In this document: piece by piece, positions 19,001 to 26,621 of the stretch
How the letters are laid out: every line of letters starts with the position of its first letter
Position numbering within the stretch: the stretch's first letter is position 1
Origin: an uncultured Eubacterium sp.
GTDB lineage: Bacteria; Bacillota; Clostridia; Peptostreptococcales; Anaerovoracaceae
DNA: 61,040 bases
Direction of reading: 5' to 3'
NCBI GenBank assembly: GCA_900543485.1
Contig: UQRM01000013.1
Span: 1-61,040 of the forward strand
Notes under the pieces: generated by a model
What the model saw: only the letters and a program-made list of their open reading frames with translations
Told to the model about the DNA's origin: nothing
Database searches by the model: none
Made by a program: the position numbers and the translations under genes

Positions 19001-20507
19001 TGATCCAGATAATCAGTTACAAGCAGTATATGAGCTTAATGTCTTTTCTGAAAATACAATGGTTATTGGATCCTCGATGACAGGTAAAACTAACCTTTTA
19101 CAACTTGTTATTAGAGGAATTGCAAAAGACTTTTCCCCAGAGGACGTGTCTATTTATATTATTGATTTTGCTTCGATGATATTGAAAAATTTTGAGAAGC
19201 TAAGCCATGTAGGCGGGGTTGTAGTTTCAAATGAAGAAGAAAAATTAAAAAATCTTTTTAAACTCTTGTATGAAGAAATGGCTTCGAGAAAAGAAAAATT
19301 GTTGTCCGCAGGTGTTAGTAATTTTATTGCATATAAGGAGGCTGGAAATAAAGAACTTGAACAAATTGTTTTAATTGTCGACAATTTGACGATGTTAAAA
19401 GAACTATATTTTAGTGAAGAAGATATGTTGTTGCCCATTTGTCGAGATGGACTTTCTGTTGGAATATCGGTTATAATTGCGAATTCTCAAACCACAGGCA
19501 TTGGGTATAAATATTTGTCAAATATAAACCAAAGAATAGCGTTTTATTGTAATGATCCATCCGAATATCATAGCATATTTGATCACAGCAAAATAGAGCC
19601 AGATAACATACCGGGCAGATGTTTGGTACAAATAGAAAAGGAATTGTTTGAGACACAGACTTATATATCGTTTCACGGAGAAAAAGAATTTGAGCGTATT
19701 CAAGAGATAGCCCAGTTTATATCTACAATAAATAAAAAGTATCATGTAAAGGCAAAAGGGATTCCGGTAGTTCCAGATATCCTATTTAGTAGTATGCTCT
19801 TTGATGAATACGGTGTCTTATCAGATAATAATAAACTGATCATAGGATTGAATTTTGCAAATGTAAAACCAGTAGCATTGGATTATTTGCATCAAGGTGT
19901 ACTTGCCTTATCTGGAAGTTATTTGAAAGAAAAATATACATTTATTAATTATTTGAAAAATTCGCTTTTACCTTTGAAAACAAAGCTGCTTGTTTTAGAT
20001 GATTATTCGGGAACTTTTAATGATATTGCTGATCATGAAGATGTATCTTTGTATTCGAAAAATGTCGAAGATATTGATGAGATGTTATTAAGCCTAAAAA
20101 ACATCTTAATTGAAAGATATACTGAGCGGGAAATTCATGGATTTTCGGCAGTAAAAAATATGAAACCAGTTATTTTAATTATTAATGCAGTTGATGCCGT
20201 AGGTTATATAAGCGAAAACAGGAGAGCATTGGATGTGTATAAAGATATTGTGAAAAAGTATAAAGAGTTAAAGTCTCTAATTGTTTTCACTAATATTGAA
20301 AACGAGCCAATTACATATGGTGCTCCTGAAGTCTTAAAGATGATGAAAGATAATTATCAAGTAATTATATTCGAAGATTTAAATGCAGTAAAGTTGTTTG
20401 ATTGTCCTATGTCATTACTGAAAAAGTTTAAAAATCCAATTAAAGATAACGAGGCATATTTCTTATCAGGAAGTGAACTTAAGAAAATAAAAACTGTATT
20501 ACGATGA
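16032..20507 (+). CDS. essC: EssC, T7SS FtsK/SpoIIIE-type ATPase
   Basis: A 1491-residue motor protein. Residues about 1-220 contain two FHA-like modules, about 260-306 two membrane helices (IIMRLLPAIGMLAASGIMAF onwards), and about 600-1490 a run of FtsK/SpoIIIE domains. The first ATPase is intact: Walker A AGTTGSGKS (about 689-697) and Walker B LIIVVDEFAEL. The second has GSSMTGKT (about 1012-1020). The third is degenerate (LSGSYLKEKY near 1291). EssC threads folded WXG100 partners through the membrane, its C-terminal part recognising substrates. Base composition changes sharply near nt 18950 (residue about 973), after which codons are AT-rich; the C-terminal part seems to have been exchanged together with the downstream substrate genes. 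Confidence 0.95.
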   Translation: MEYGYIIKLSSNSYYREIQLPVNSQILNIGMDTDCDVRLYKENFFEVFKLSFRKSDKGWTVSCTDNVYLDTGEVIKLSTKELSHGDTISVKYQSSNKEIFRIDFLFDFDNEKKNYNRKIDISSADTISIGSSMSNNIALDSKYTMRDQVILRQGKGVAAIKINSTTYGVYHNGKLAEDNEIIADGDFISIGNFSFYYKNRCIYTEMSDQLSVNGLPYTDSFSKYEYPKFRRNSRIKTVLDDEEIEILDPPAKPQKPQNNIIMRLLPAIGMLAASGIMAFMGGMMIIFSAISGALAIITTIVGVVQNKKDFKKKTKERIVKYENYIENKREEIELFRLQEKKDLEDIYISQSKEQKLLDDFSADLFDRTREDEDFLCVRLGYGDVEAAKKINYKKQEKLEIEDNLQDKPKEIYEEYRYLKDAPVVCDFKKNNAIGIIGNPKYRFSILKNIVVDICARHYHSDVKMVFVASKEHKKHIYWLRMLPEVYNEELGIRNIACNDESKNIIFEYLYKELTAREQNKTYENNIVVVMYDEYGFQNHPISKFVDNANELGVTFVFFGNDKAEVPLGCGAIVDVKSENTATLISTEDKNASIDFTYPAISYRQAEDIVNMLAPVYTEEVSLEGTLTKNISLFELLNIIAVDDLNLGKRWAQAQVFKSMSAPIGVSKSGVVSLDLHDKFHGPHGLVAGTTGSGKSEILQTYILSMATLFHPYEVAFVIIDFKGGGMVNQFKTLPHLLGAITNIDGKEINRSLKSIKAELQKRQRLFAEADVNHIDKYIRKYKSSEVTEPLPHLIIVVDEFAELKAEQPEFMKELISAARIGRSLGVHLILATQKPSGQVNEQIWSNSRFKLCLKVQSQEDSNEVLKSPLAAEIKEPGRAYLQVGNNEIFELFQSAYSGAPEKTDDSNVKEFSVIALTDTGKRVPVYVQKKKSQSEGNLTQLDAIVKYVNGYCRRSGVRKLPDICLPPLEEYIEYPNDLVESSYIPMGIYDDPDNQLQAVYELNVFSENTMVIGSSMTGKTNLLQLVIRGIAKDFSPEDVSIYIIDFASMILKNFEKLSHVGGVVVSNEEEKLKNLFKLLYEEMASRKEKLLSAGVSNFIAYKEAGNKELEQIVLIVDNLTMLKELYFSEEDMLLPICRDGLSVGISVIIANSQTTGIGYKYLSNINQRIAFYCNDPSEYHSIFDHSKIEPDNIPGRCLVQIEKELFETQTYISFHGEKEFERIQEIAQFISTINKKYHVKAKGIPVVPDILFSSMLFDEYGVLSDNNKLIIGLNFANVKPVALDYLHQGVLALSGSYLKEKYTFINYLKNSLLPLKTKLLVLDDYSGTFNDIADHEDVSLYSKNVEDIDEMLLSLKNILIERYTEREIHGFSAVKNMKPVILIINAVDAVGYISENRRALDVYKDIVKKYKELKSLIVFTNIENEPITYGAPEVLKMMKDNYQVIIFEDLNAVKLFDCPMSLLKKFKNPIKDNEAYFLSGSELKKIKTVLR

Positions 20508-20568
20508 TAATTTTTGTTTGTCGTAGACTGACATAAATTATAATTATTTATGAAGGGAGGTGAAATAC

Positions 20569-20862
20569 ATGGCTGTTAATTATGTTGACTATGAAGTGTT
20601 GACCCAGGGTAAGACTGTATATGCTAATCAGGCGGCAGCAATTATGGATATCGTTGATATCATTAATCGCATGAATGCTGATCTTCAACAGGGCTGGAGC
20701 AATGAAACTGCAAGAGCATTTGTGGAAAGAATTAGTAGTGATCATATTCCGAAACTAAAGCAAGCCAGTGAAGCAATACAAGAAGTATCGGACTATATTA
20801 ATACATATCTTGCTAATAAGCAAAGCGAAGATATGCAGGGGGCGAGCGCAATATCTGGTTAA
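20569..20862 (+). CDS. WXG100-family T7SS substrate (EsxA-like)
   Basis: A 97-residue helical protein with a central GWSNETARAFVERI in place of the strict WXG turn (WSN), flanked by two amphipathic helices, in the WXG100/EsxA fold. The start at 20569 is set by GGGAGG 8 nt upstream; a GTG at 20560 lies inside that ribosome binding site and is less likely. It is the first gene after essC, as is usual for EsxA-type substrates. A YxxxD/E-like pattern (YLANKQSED) close to the C-terminus fits the T7SS export signal. A hairpin follows the gene. Confidence 0.87.
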   Translation: MAVNYVDYEVLTQGKTVYANQAAAIMDIVDIINRMNADLQQGWSNETARAFVERISSDHIPKLKQASEAIQEVSDYINTYLANKQSEDMQGASAISG

Positions 20863-20890
20863 AATCGGTGCGTGCTCTAAACAACATAGA

Positions 20891-20918
20891 GGGACTCATA
20901 TATTTTATGTGAGTTCCC
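20891..20918 (+). terminator. Hairpin after the WXG100 gene, possible attenuator
   Basis: GGGACTCATATA pairs with TATGTGAGTTCCC around a short loop, with one bulged base, and is followed by TATTTATA. It could partially terminate transcription so that the WXG100 gene is expressed more strongly than the genes behind it, or protect the 3' end of a processed mRNA. Confidence 0.55.
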
Positions 20919-20980
20919 TATTTATAGAAGATTATATCCATCCGTTACGGATTTTGAATAGAAAAATTAGGAGGAAGGGC

Positions 20981-21445
20981 ATGAGTTATTATGATAATAC
21001 AATAGAGTTTTATGATGGACAGATTCATGATAATAACCAAAGAATTGGAGAGTGCTATCAAAGAATCAGAAAAATAGAAGATGATATTGAGGAGTTAAGG
21101 CGGATTAAAAAGAAAGTGCAACATGTTGATTATGCGGTTGTAAGTGCGGTTGATAGCACAGAAAAAAAGCTTAATGGTTTTCCATCGTTAATAGTAAATC
21201 CGCTTGCACTCCTTAAAACGAGTTATTTTTCGAATTTGTTTGATGTCGTTAAGGGAAACGGTCATACTAGAGCAAAAGCGGGTATAGAAAGTGCAATACA
21301 AAAAATCAATGTAAAAATACATGAATTACAAGGAGAAATAGAAAATTTAAAATTGGAAATCGGGAGATGTAATTCTAATATAAACAATATAAATTCTCAG
21401 AAGAATCTCTATATTGCAGCTCGCGAAAACAGAAAATCGGGATAA
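20981..21445 (+). CDS. Coiled-coil protein, YwqH/DUF5082-like
   Basis: A 154-residue protein made mostly of long charged helices (residues 10-50 and 98-150) around a short less polar middle (FPSLIVNPLALLKTSYFSNLF). The size, helical make-up and position next to a WXG100 gene resemble YwqH/DUF5082 proteins, which accompany LXG-type T7SS effectors, but the family match is only by general appearance. AGGAGG lies 7-8 nt ahead of the ATG at 20981. The DNA is AT-rich like the rest of the 18950-24690 segment. It may be a targeting partner of the effector encoded at 22294. Confidence 0.6.
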   Translation: MSYYDNTIEFYDGQIHDNNQRIGECYQRIRKIEDDIEELRRIKKKVQHVDYAVVSAVDSTEKKLNGFPSLIVNPLALLKTSYFSNLFDVVKGNGHTRAKAGIESAIQKINVKIHELQGEIENLKLEIGRCNSNINNINSQKNLYIAARENRKSG

Positions 21446-21519
21446 TTTATTTATCAAGCAATAAAGCAAGTGCTAAAAAACTTAAATTTGAATTTAAAAG
21501 TAAAGGAGAAGGAAACGTT

Positions 21520-21810
21520 ATGAGCCTTGTTATTGATGATTCTCATATAAATGCAATAAAAGAGTATGTAGTATCGCAGTGTGAAACCATAGATGATATT
21601 ATTTATTTATATATCCGTGAAATGAACTCGGTGATTGAAACGGGAATTATGGAAGGAACAACAGCAGATGCGTTAAAAGAATTCTTAAATCAAGTAGAAT
21701 CTGACTTAGAAACCAACATTGCCACCCCAGATATTATAGGAGATCAAACAGCGACGTTTTGTAGACGATTTCTTCAGACTGTTGACAAAGCAGATAAAGA
21801 ATTATATTAA
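21520..21810 (+). CDS. WXG100-superfamily-like small helical protein
   Basis: A 96-residue protein predicted to be a helical hairpin. GIMEGTTADALKEFLNQV at the centre sits where the WXG turn lies in WXG100 proteins, with MEG instead of W-x-G. Small proteins of this kind (Lap or EsxB-like partners) bind T7SS effectors and carry them to EssC. It has a strong AGGAG ribosome binding site and lies between two other small helical genes. The exact family is not resolved by eye. Confidence 0.62.
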   Translation: MSLVIDDSHINAIKEYVVSQCETIDDIIYLYIREMNSVIETGIMEGTTADALKEFLNQVESDLETNIATPDIIGDQTATFCRRFLQTVDKADKELY

Positions 21811-21825
21811 AAGGAGCATATATTA

Positions 21826-22146
21826 ATGAGTAAATTTAAAGTAGATAGTGAGCAAATAAATAGTTCAATTAAAAAATTGAAAGAACTACTTAACGAATGT
21901 GAAGAAGCATATTTGAAAAAAATACCAGAATCAACTATTGATAAGGGAGCAACGCATAATGAATTGGAAATTCTTTGCAACAATGTTAGAGCTAGTTGTC
22001 ACGCTATAGGTGAACTAATAAATAATACGATTCTTTTTCTCGGAGGAACAAGCGAAATGTTTGAAAAATCTGATGAAATTTCGGCAAATGCAATTAGTAG
22101 TTCATCTAAGAGTACAAATACGGCTTTAAATGGTGGGGGAAGGTAG
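21826..22146 (+). CDS. Small helical protein, TIGR04197-like T7SS partner
   Basis: A 106-residue protein, the third small helical gene in a row after the WXG100 gene. It starts KFKVDSEQINSSIKKLKELL, has helices up to about residue 85, and ends in a Ser/Asn/Gly-rich flexible tail. This resembles the small TIGR04197/SACOL2603-type proteins found beside polymorphic T7SS effectors, though the match is by appearance only. It follows the previous gene by 15 nt and precedes the putative effector by about 150 nt. A role as effector chaperone or export adaptor is inference. Confidence 0.58.
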   Translation: MSKFKVDSEQINSSIKKLKELLNECEEAYLKKIPESTIDKGATHNELEILCNNVRASCHAIGELINNTILFLGGTSEMFEKSDEISANAISSSSKSTNTALNGGGR

Positions 22147-22293
22147 GAAAATAGAATAAGTATAAAAACAATATAGTATTAGAATTTAAAGGAAAGCAAT
22201 AATCACATATACTTTAAAAATATTGGTAAAAAAATAGAAAAGTGAATGTACAATGGAGCACTAGGAGTAGTAGAAAAGAAAAGGTGATAAGAA

Positions 22294-23496
22294 ATGATTC
22301 GTGATTTTACAGAAGCTACAAAACTGCAATTACTGAATGAGATAGATGATATTAATCAAAACACGTGGAGCCCTGTAACAGATGCCATCGGAGATGTATT
22401 GATGTATGCAGGTAAAGGAATTGGGATTATTTCTTTAAATGAGGATATGTCTAATGTTAAGGCATATCAGAGAAGTGTATTAGACATGACTGATACTACA
22501 AAAAAAGAATTGCAACAGATTTTTGATGACGTATATGACCTTGATAATAAATATAGTGGAATGATAGCTGATATTAATACAAATGAAGATGTTTATAACG
22601 ATAAAATAAAATATTTGTGTAGTATTATTAGACCTAATTTTACGATTTGTGATGCAAAGACTATTAGAGCACAAACCGAAAAATATAATGATAAATTAGA
22701 AGCGATTGGTGGAAAAATTAATAGCAATTTTGAAAAAGAAATTGATGCGGGAGCAAAAGACGCCGCTCTGGAAGCGACGAAAGGCCTCGTTAATAGTCTT
22801 ATTAAAACTGCTGTTGATATTGTTCTTTTGCCGGTAAACATGGCCCAAAACTTACTGGTTGGCAATTATGCAGGAGTTTTTGCAGATACGTGGGCGATTA
22901 TTGATGATACATTTGCCATTGGAAGTAACCTTGTGGGAATTTCAGTTATTGGATTGGGTTATGGGGTTTCTGCTATCTCTGGAAATAACAAATCTTTGAA
23001 TAAGACGATTGAGTATAGTGAAGCGTATGGCGGAGTAACAGGACTTACGGAATTGTTGGAAGCTGAAGAAAAACTTAAGGGTGAAGGAGGCATAACCTCT
23101 GGAATGAAAAAAATAAGTAAAAAAATAGATAATGCTAGTGCGGCGGTAGACATTTGTAATAGTGCGAAAAGCTTCATAGAAGATCCAACTTCCATGATAG
23201 ATATAAAATTTGGATTTAATGAAAAACTTGAACCTCTTAAAAAGGCAGATATGCTTGATGAATATAAAAGTGACTATGAAAAATGGCAAGCTTTATATAA
23301 GCAAATAGGTGAGGATAGCTATTATACTGAGGTGAAGAATATTTCAAAGGGATATGAATATATGAAGGGTATATGGGAAGCTTCTGATGGGGTGGATGCG
23401 GTTATAGAAAATGAAGCTAAAACAGTAGTAAGTGAGAGTAATAAATGGTTTGAAGCCCTAGGAAAAACATATGATTTGAGTAAAAATATTGGATAA
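22294..23496 (+). CDS. Putative T7SS effector, unknown family
   Basis: A 400-residue protein I cannot assign. Residues 1-150 are helical and charged and could be an LXG-like targeting region, although no clear LXG motif is visible. Residues about 160-240 are strongly hydrophobic and glycine-rich (GLVNSLIKTAVDIVLLPVNM ... LVGISVIGLGYGVSAISG), with membrane-active character. The last 150 residues are charged and helical. No signal peptide is present. Its place after three small helical genes is the usual layout of a polymorphic T7SS effector. No obvious immunity gene follows; the next gene encodes a TPR protein. A pore-forming or membrane-inserting role is a guess. Confidence 0.55.
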   Translation: MIRDFTEATKLQLLNEIDDINQNTWSPVTDAIGDVLMYAGKGIGIISLNEDMSNVKAYQRSVLDMTDTTKKELQQIFDDVYDLDNKYSGMIADINTNEDVYNDKIKYLCSIIRPNFTICDAKTIRAQTEKYNDKLEAIGGKINSNFEKEIDAGAKDAALEATKGLVNSLIKTAVDIVLLPVNMAQNLLVGNYAGVFADTWAIIDDTFAIGSNLVGISVIGLGYGVSAISGNNKSLNKTIEYSEAYGGVTGLTELLEAEEKLKGEGGITSGMKKISKKIDNASAAVDICNSAKSFIEDPTSMIDIKFGFNEKLEPLKKADMLDEYKSDYEKWQALYKQIGEDSYYTEVKNISKGYEYMKGIWEASDGVDAVIENEAKTVVSESNKWFEALGKTYDLSKNIG

Positions 23497-23545
23497 TATT
23501 TATATGGCTTGAGGGAATTGCTGCGTAAATTGGAGGATTGCGTAA

Positions 23546-24598
23546 ATGAATAAGAATTTATTAATAAATTTTGATAATGTGGATCAAATGATTAAGGAAC
23601 AAGATTTTCCTAAAGCAATGGGTATATTGAAATCTCTTGTGGGGAAGTATCCAACAGAAGGAATAATACCCTACTATTTTGGTCGCATATGCCTTGCTGT
23701 TAAAGAGGAACAACTTGCTGTACAATATTTTCAAAAAGCTATAGAAATGAATTGTTGTAATACTGATGTTTATTTATCTCTCGCGCTTTTGCAAAAAAAT
23801 ATCGGTACAACGAACGAAGCCGAAAAAAATTTTAATCATGCTATAGAACGCGTGAAAACACAAGAAGAAAGATGGGCCAGTTTGTCTTGTCTTGCAGTGT
23901 TTTATATTGAAAATAAAATGTATATGAAGGCAGATAAAATTGCAAAAGCTATTATTAATGAATTTCCGGATAATTATCAAGGATATCATCTTCATACAAT
24001 AATTGATACATTAAAGGGAGATTATGAGGACGCTATCTCGTATTTAAAAATGATACCAGAGAGATTTAAAAGGCATCCACAGTATCTGATTGACATAATC
24101 GACGTTTACAAAAATTCAGACAAAAAAGAAAAACTGCCGGAAATATTTAATCATAATTTGACATTTACTGAAGTTATTCCTCAAATAGTACTTAGAGAAA
24201 AAATAATAGCATCGTTTAATAGTGAAGATAATGAAGAAAAAGAGGAACTAATTCAGACTCTCGCAAATAATTATCATGATAAAGATGCGATTTTTGCTGT
24301 CTTGGTTCTTGAATTCAGCCGTAGAAACTTCAAAAAAGCTTCTTATATTGCCAATATAATATTAGAGAATGAATTGGAGAATCTGAATATAAGATATTAT
24401 TTGGCACTATATTTTCAAATCTACAATTTCTATTATATGTCCGACTGCCATCCTTCCGAAAAACTTGTTAAATGGATAGAGAATTCAGCAAAATGGTGTG
24501 TTGAATTTGTTGATCAGTTTAATATACCTGAAATTTCACTACCACTTAGGAAATCACTTCAGAATTTGTTTGATGAAATTAATACGAGATATGCGTGA
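23546..24598 (+). CDS. TPR-repeat protein
   Basis: A 350-residue helical-repeat protein. TPR-like units are seen at about residues 15-50 (FPKAMGILKSLVGKYPTEG), 50-85 (PYYFGRICLAVKEEQLAVQYFQKAIEMN), 85-120 and 125-200 (ADKIAKAIINEFPDNYQGYH, GDYEDAISYLKMIPERFKRHP). It has no signal peptide or membrane helix, so it is cytoplasmic. It closes the AT-rich segment that holds the small helical proteins and the putative effector. It could be a chaperone, a scaffold for secretion, or an immunity protein for the upstream effector; nothing in the sequence decides. Confidence 0.75.
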   Translation: MNKNLLINFDNVDQMIKEQDFPKAMGILKSLVGKYPTEGIIPYYFGRICLAVKEEQLAVQYFQKAIEMNCCNTDVYLSLALLQKNIGTTNEAEKNFNHAIERVKTQEERWASLSCLAVFYIENKMYMKADKIAKAIINEFPDNYQGYHLHTIIDTLKGDYEDAISYLKMIPERFKRHPQYLIDIIDVYKNSDKKEKLPEIFNHNLTFTEVIPQIVLREKIIASFNSEDNEEKEELIQTLANNYHDKDAIFAVLVLEFSRRNFKKASYIANIILENELENLNIRYYLALYFQIYNFYYMSDCHPSEKLVKWIENSAKWCVEFVDQFNIPEISLPLRKSLQNLFDEINTRYA

Positions 24599-24693
24599 GA
24601 ACTTTAAATTTGTTTTTTGAAATAGTAGAATAGCACAGATGATTTTATAGTAACCCTATAAATATTAATGTGTAATGAAAGAAATTAATCACA

Positions 24694-25119
24694 ATGCACA
24701 ATCGATGGAAACCCTTATCAGAACTGAATATCCCGCCCATAAAACATCAGGGCTTTGCGGAGGATGTCATCATAAGAGACGTATGGAAGTCTGAACCTGA
24801 AGCCATAAGGAGGCTGAAAGGCTGTCTGATCAGAAAAAAGACAGGTGAGAAGCAATACATCTTAGAAGATTGCATTGTCGTAGGGAAAAGCAGAGAAGCT
24901 GATTATCAGATAGCGGGGAACAACTCCATAAGTCGTAAACACGCCAGGATTTCAAAAAATGACCGAACTTTTATAATAGAGGATCTGGAATCTATGAATC
25001 ACACATATGTGTCGGGAGAAATGGTAAACGGCAAAAAAGAACTTATGGACGGGGATGTGATCAGGCTTGCCAATGAGAAATTTATCTTTGAAATAAAGGA
25101 AGAATTCATAAAGGTGTAA
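24694..25119 (+). CDS. FHA-domain protein
   Basis: A 141-residue protein with a short N-terminal region (NRWKPLSELNIPPIK) and an FHA domain at about 45-138. The conserved parts are VVGKSREADY, the phosphothreonine loop SISRKHARI and the NHTYVSGEMVNG turn. It lacks membrane segments. It is the first gene after the AT-rich segment and returns to the composition of the operon's first half. The ribosome binding site is weak. It probably reads threonine phosphorylation by the locus kinase, together with the two DUF6382-FHA proteins and EssC. Confidence 0.85.
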   Translation: MHNRWKPLSELNIPPIKHQGFAEDVIIRDVWKSEPEAIRRLKGCLIRKKTGEKQYILEDCIVVGKSREADYQIAGNNSISRKHARISKNDRTFIIEDLESMNHTYVSGEMVNGKKELMDGDVIRLANEKFIFEIKEEFIKV

Positions 25120-25136
25120 AGACGAGGTGCGGCGGA

Positions 25137-25562
25137 ATGAGTGAAATTGTTTTTGATGAACTGGATTTTACCGTTACGGATCTGGGGGTTACCGATGAGT
25201 TTGGTAAGAGCACGGGGAGGCTCAATAATGATGAAGAAAGGAAGGACAATGCTTTCCATGGAGTTGTAGTCTGTGAACGTGGTTCTTATAAAGGCAGAGC
25301 GGTAATGATGAAACCGGATGAGAAACTTTATCTTGGTATGGGAAACGATGGAAGTATTGAGATAGACAGTACGAGAATACACAGGATGAATTGCCTGATA
25401 TCTTATGATGACAAGCGGGAAGAGTATCTGGTAGAGCCACAGGAAAGATGTTCGGTGTTTCTGAACAGCGGACAGCCATTAGGAAAGAACAGGGTATATT
25501 GCATCCCCAGAGGAATGCAACTGATTCTTGCTGATAGAGAAAAGGTTATCAGACTGGGATGA
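25137..25562 (+). CDS. Degenerate FHA-like protein
   Basis: A 141-residue protein whose C-terminal 90 residues follow the FHA strand pattern (LYLGMGNDGSIEIDSTRIHRM, then NCLISYDDKREEYLVEP and RGMQLILADREKVIRLG). The phosphothreonine-binding Ser-x-x-His is not conserved: RIHRMNC stands where SRxHA is expected. It may therefore bind protein without phosphate, or be a structural mimic. It lies 17 nt after the intact FHA gene and 24 nt before a zinc-ribbon gene. The fold assignment is by pattern only. Confidence 0.6.
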   Translation: MSEIVFDELDFTVTDLGVTDEFGKSTGRLNNDEERKDNAFHGVVVCERGSYKGRAVMMKPDEKLYLGMGNDGSIEIDSTRIHRMNCLISYDDKREEYLVEPQERCSVFLNSGQPLGKNRVYCIPRGMQLILADREKVIRLG

Positions 25563-25586
25563 TCGACAGGTGATGAGGAGAGAAAA

Positions 25587-25973
25587 ATGTCGGAAGAATT
25601 AAACATGGCTTCGCTTGAAAAAGATGAGCAGATCAAGATGAGTGATGAAGATAACGCAACCTTGCGTGAATTGTATATGAGGCTCGGTGAAGAATATTAC
25701 AGAGGGGCTTTTGAGGATCCTCTCCCGCAATTATTGCCGATTTTTGACAAGATAACGGCGCTGTTTGGAAAGTATGCTGTAGCCAGCAAAAAATGCAGAA
25801 ACTGTGGCTCTGAGCTTGAGGACGATGCGAGGTTTTGTCAGGTGTGCGGAACGCCTGTAGAAGAAATAAACATTGCTGAGGAAAAGCAGGAGGAGGGGTT
25901 TTGCAGCAACTGTGGTAATCCACTGCGTCCGGGAGCTAAATTTTGCGGCAGCTGTGGTGCTCCAGTAAGATGA
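25587..25973 (+). CDS. Double zinc-ribbon protein
   Basis: A 128-residue protein. Residues 1-70 are acidic and helical; two zinc ribbons follow, CRNCGSELEDDARFCQVCG and CSNCGNPLRPGAKFCGSCG, each with two CxxC pairs. Such ribbons bind structural zinc and often mediate protein contacts. It is cytoplasmic by lack of a signal or membrane helix. Its place at the end of the secretion operon, next to another zinc-ribbon protein with membrane helices, suggests both belong to the machine or its regulation, but no function is established. Confidence 0.75.
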   Translation: MSEELNMASLEKDEQIKMSDEDNATLRELYMRLGEEYYRGAFEDPLPQLLPIFDKITALFGKYAVASKKCRNCGSELEDDARFCQVCGTPVEEINIAEEKQEEGFCSNCGNPLRPGAKFCGSCGAPVR

Positions 25974-26028
25974 CCGTATTCAAAGAAAGAGAAGAAGGAG
26001 GGAAGCTTTAAAAGCTTTTGATTGCGAA

Positions 26029-26592
26029 ATGATTTGTAATAATTGTGGCGCGGAATACGATGGAAATGTTAGATTCTGTAAGAATTGTGGAAATGAATTA
26101 AAAAATGGTTCAGACGACTCAGAAAGAATATGTCCCGCTTGCGGTGTTATTGTAAGCAGCAATGCTGCCTTTTGCAAAAAATGCGGCTATAAGTTCGACA
26201 GTGCGGAAGCATATGCAGATAGCGAAAGCGGTACAGTTCTTCTGGATAATGAAGAGTATACTGAGAAACGTACATTTAGTGAACAGCCTTATGGGCAGCA
26301 GTCTTACAATGCAAATAATACAGGCTATTCAGGTATAAGGGAACAGGAAATCACGGAAGAGCAGCTGCCGGCGAAATACAGGCCGCTGGGAGCATGGGCA
26401 TATTTCGGCTGGTCGTTATTGTTTACCTGTGTACCGTTTGGATTTATCGTTGCAATAATCTTTGCTGTAGGGAAAACAGAAAACATAAATCTTAGGAATT
26501 TTGCGCGGTCCATGTTCTGCTTTCTCGTAGTTTGGGCAATTATCCTTCTCCTGCTCCTCGGTTCGGCAGGATGTTCAATAGGACTTCTCTGA
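26029..26592 (+). CDS. Zinc-ribbon membrane protein
   Basis: A 187-residue protein. Two N-terminal zinc ribbons (CNNCGAEYDGNVRFCKNCG and CPACGVIVSSNAAFCKKCG) are followed by a flexible polar region (about 60-120) and two membrane helices (about 125-145 and 160-182; YFGWSLLFTCVPFGFIVAII and FLVVWAIILLLLLGSAG). This is the common design of zinc-ribbon plus DUF4234/CD225-like membrane proteins. The nearest strong ribosome binding site (GAAGGAGG, 25994-26001) lies almost 30 nt upstream and is separated from the ATG by a small inverted repeat (AAGCTT - TAA - AAGCTT). It is the last gene of the operon, ending at the terminator in the right 60-bp repeat. Confidence 0.75.
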   Translation: MICNNCGAEYDGNVRFCKNCGNELKNGSDDSERICPACGVIVSSNAAFCKKCGYKFDSAEAYADSESGTVLLDNEEYTEKRTFSEQPYGQQSYNANNTGYSGIREQEITEEQLPAKYRPLGAWAYFGWSLLFTCVPFGFIVAIIFAVGKTENINLRNFARSMFCFLVVWAIILLLLLGSAGCSIGLL

Positions 26593-26621
26593 GAAAATGA
26601 TATGATCAGCAGTGAGAATAA

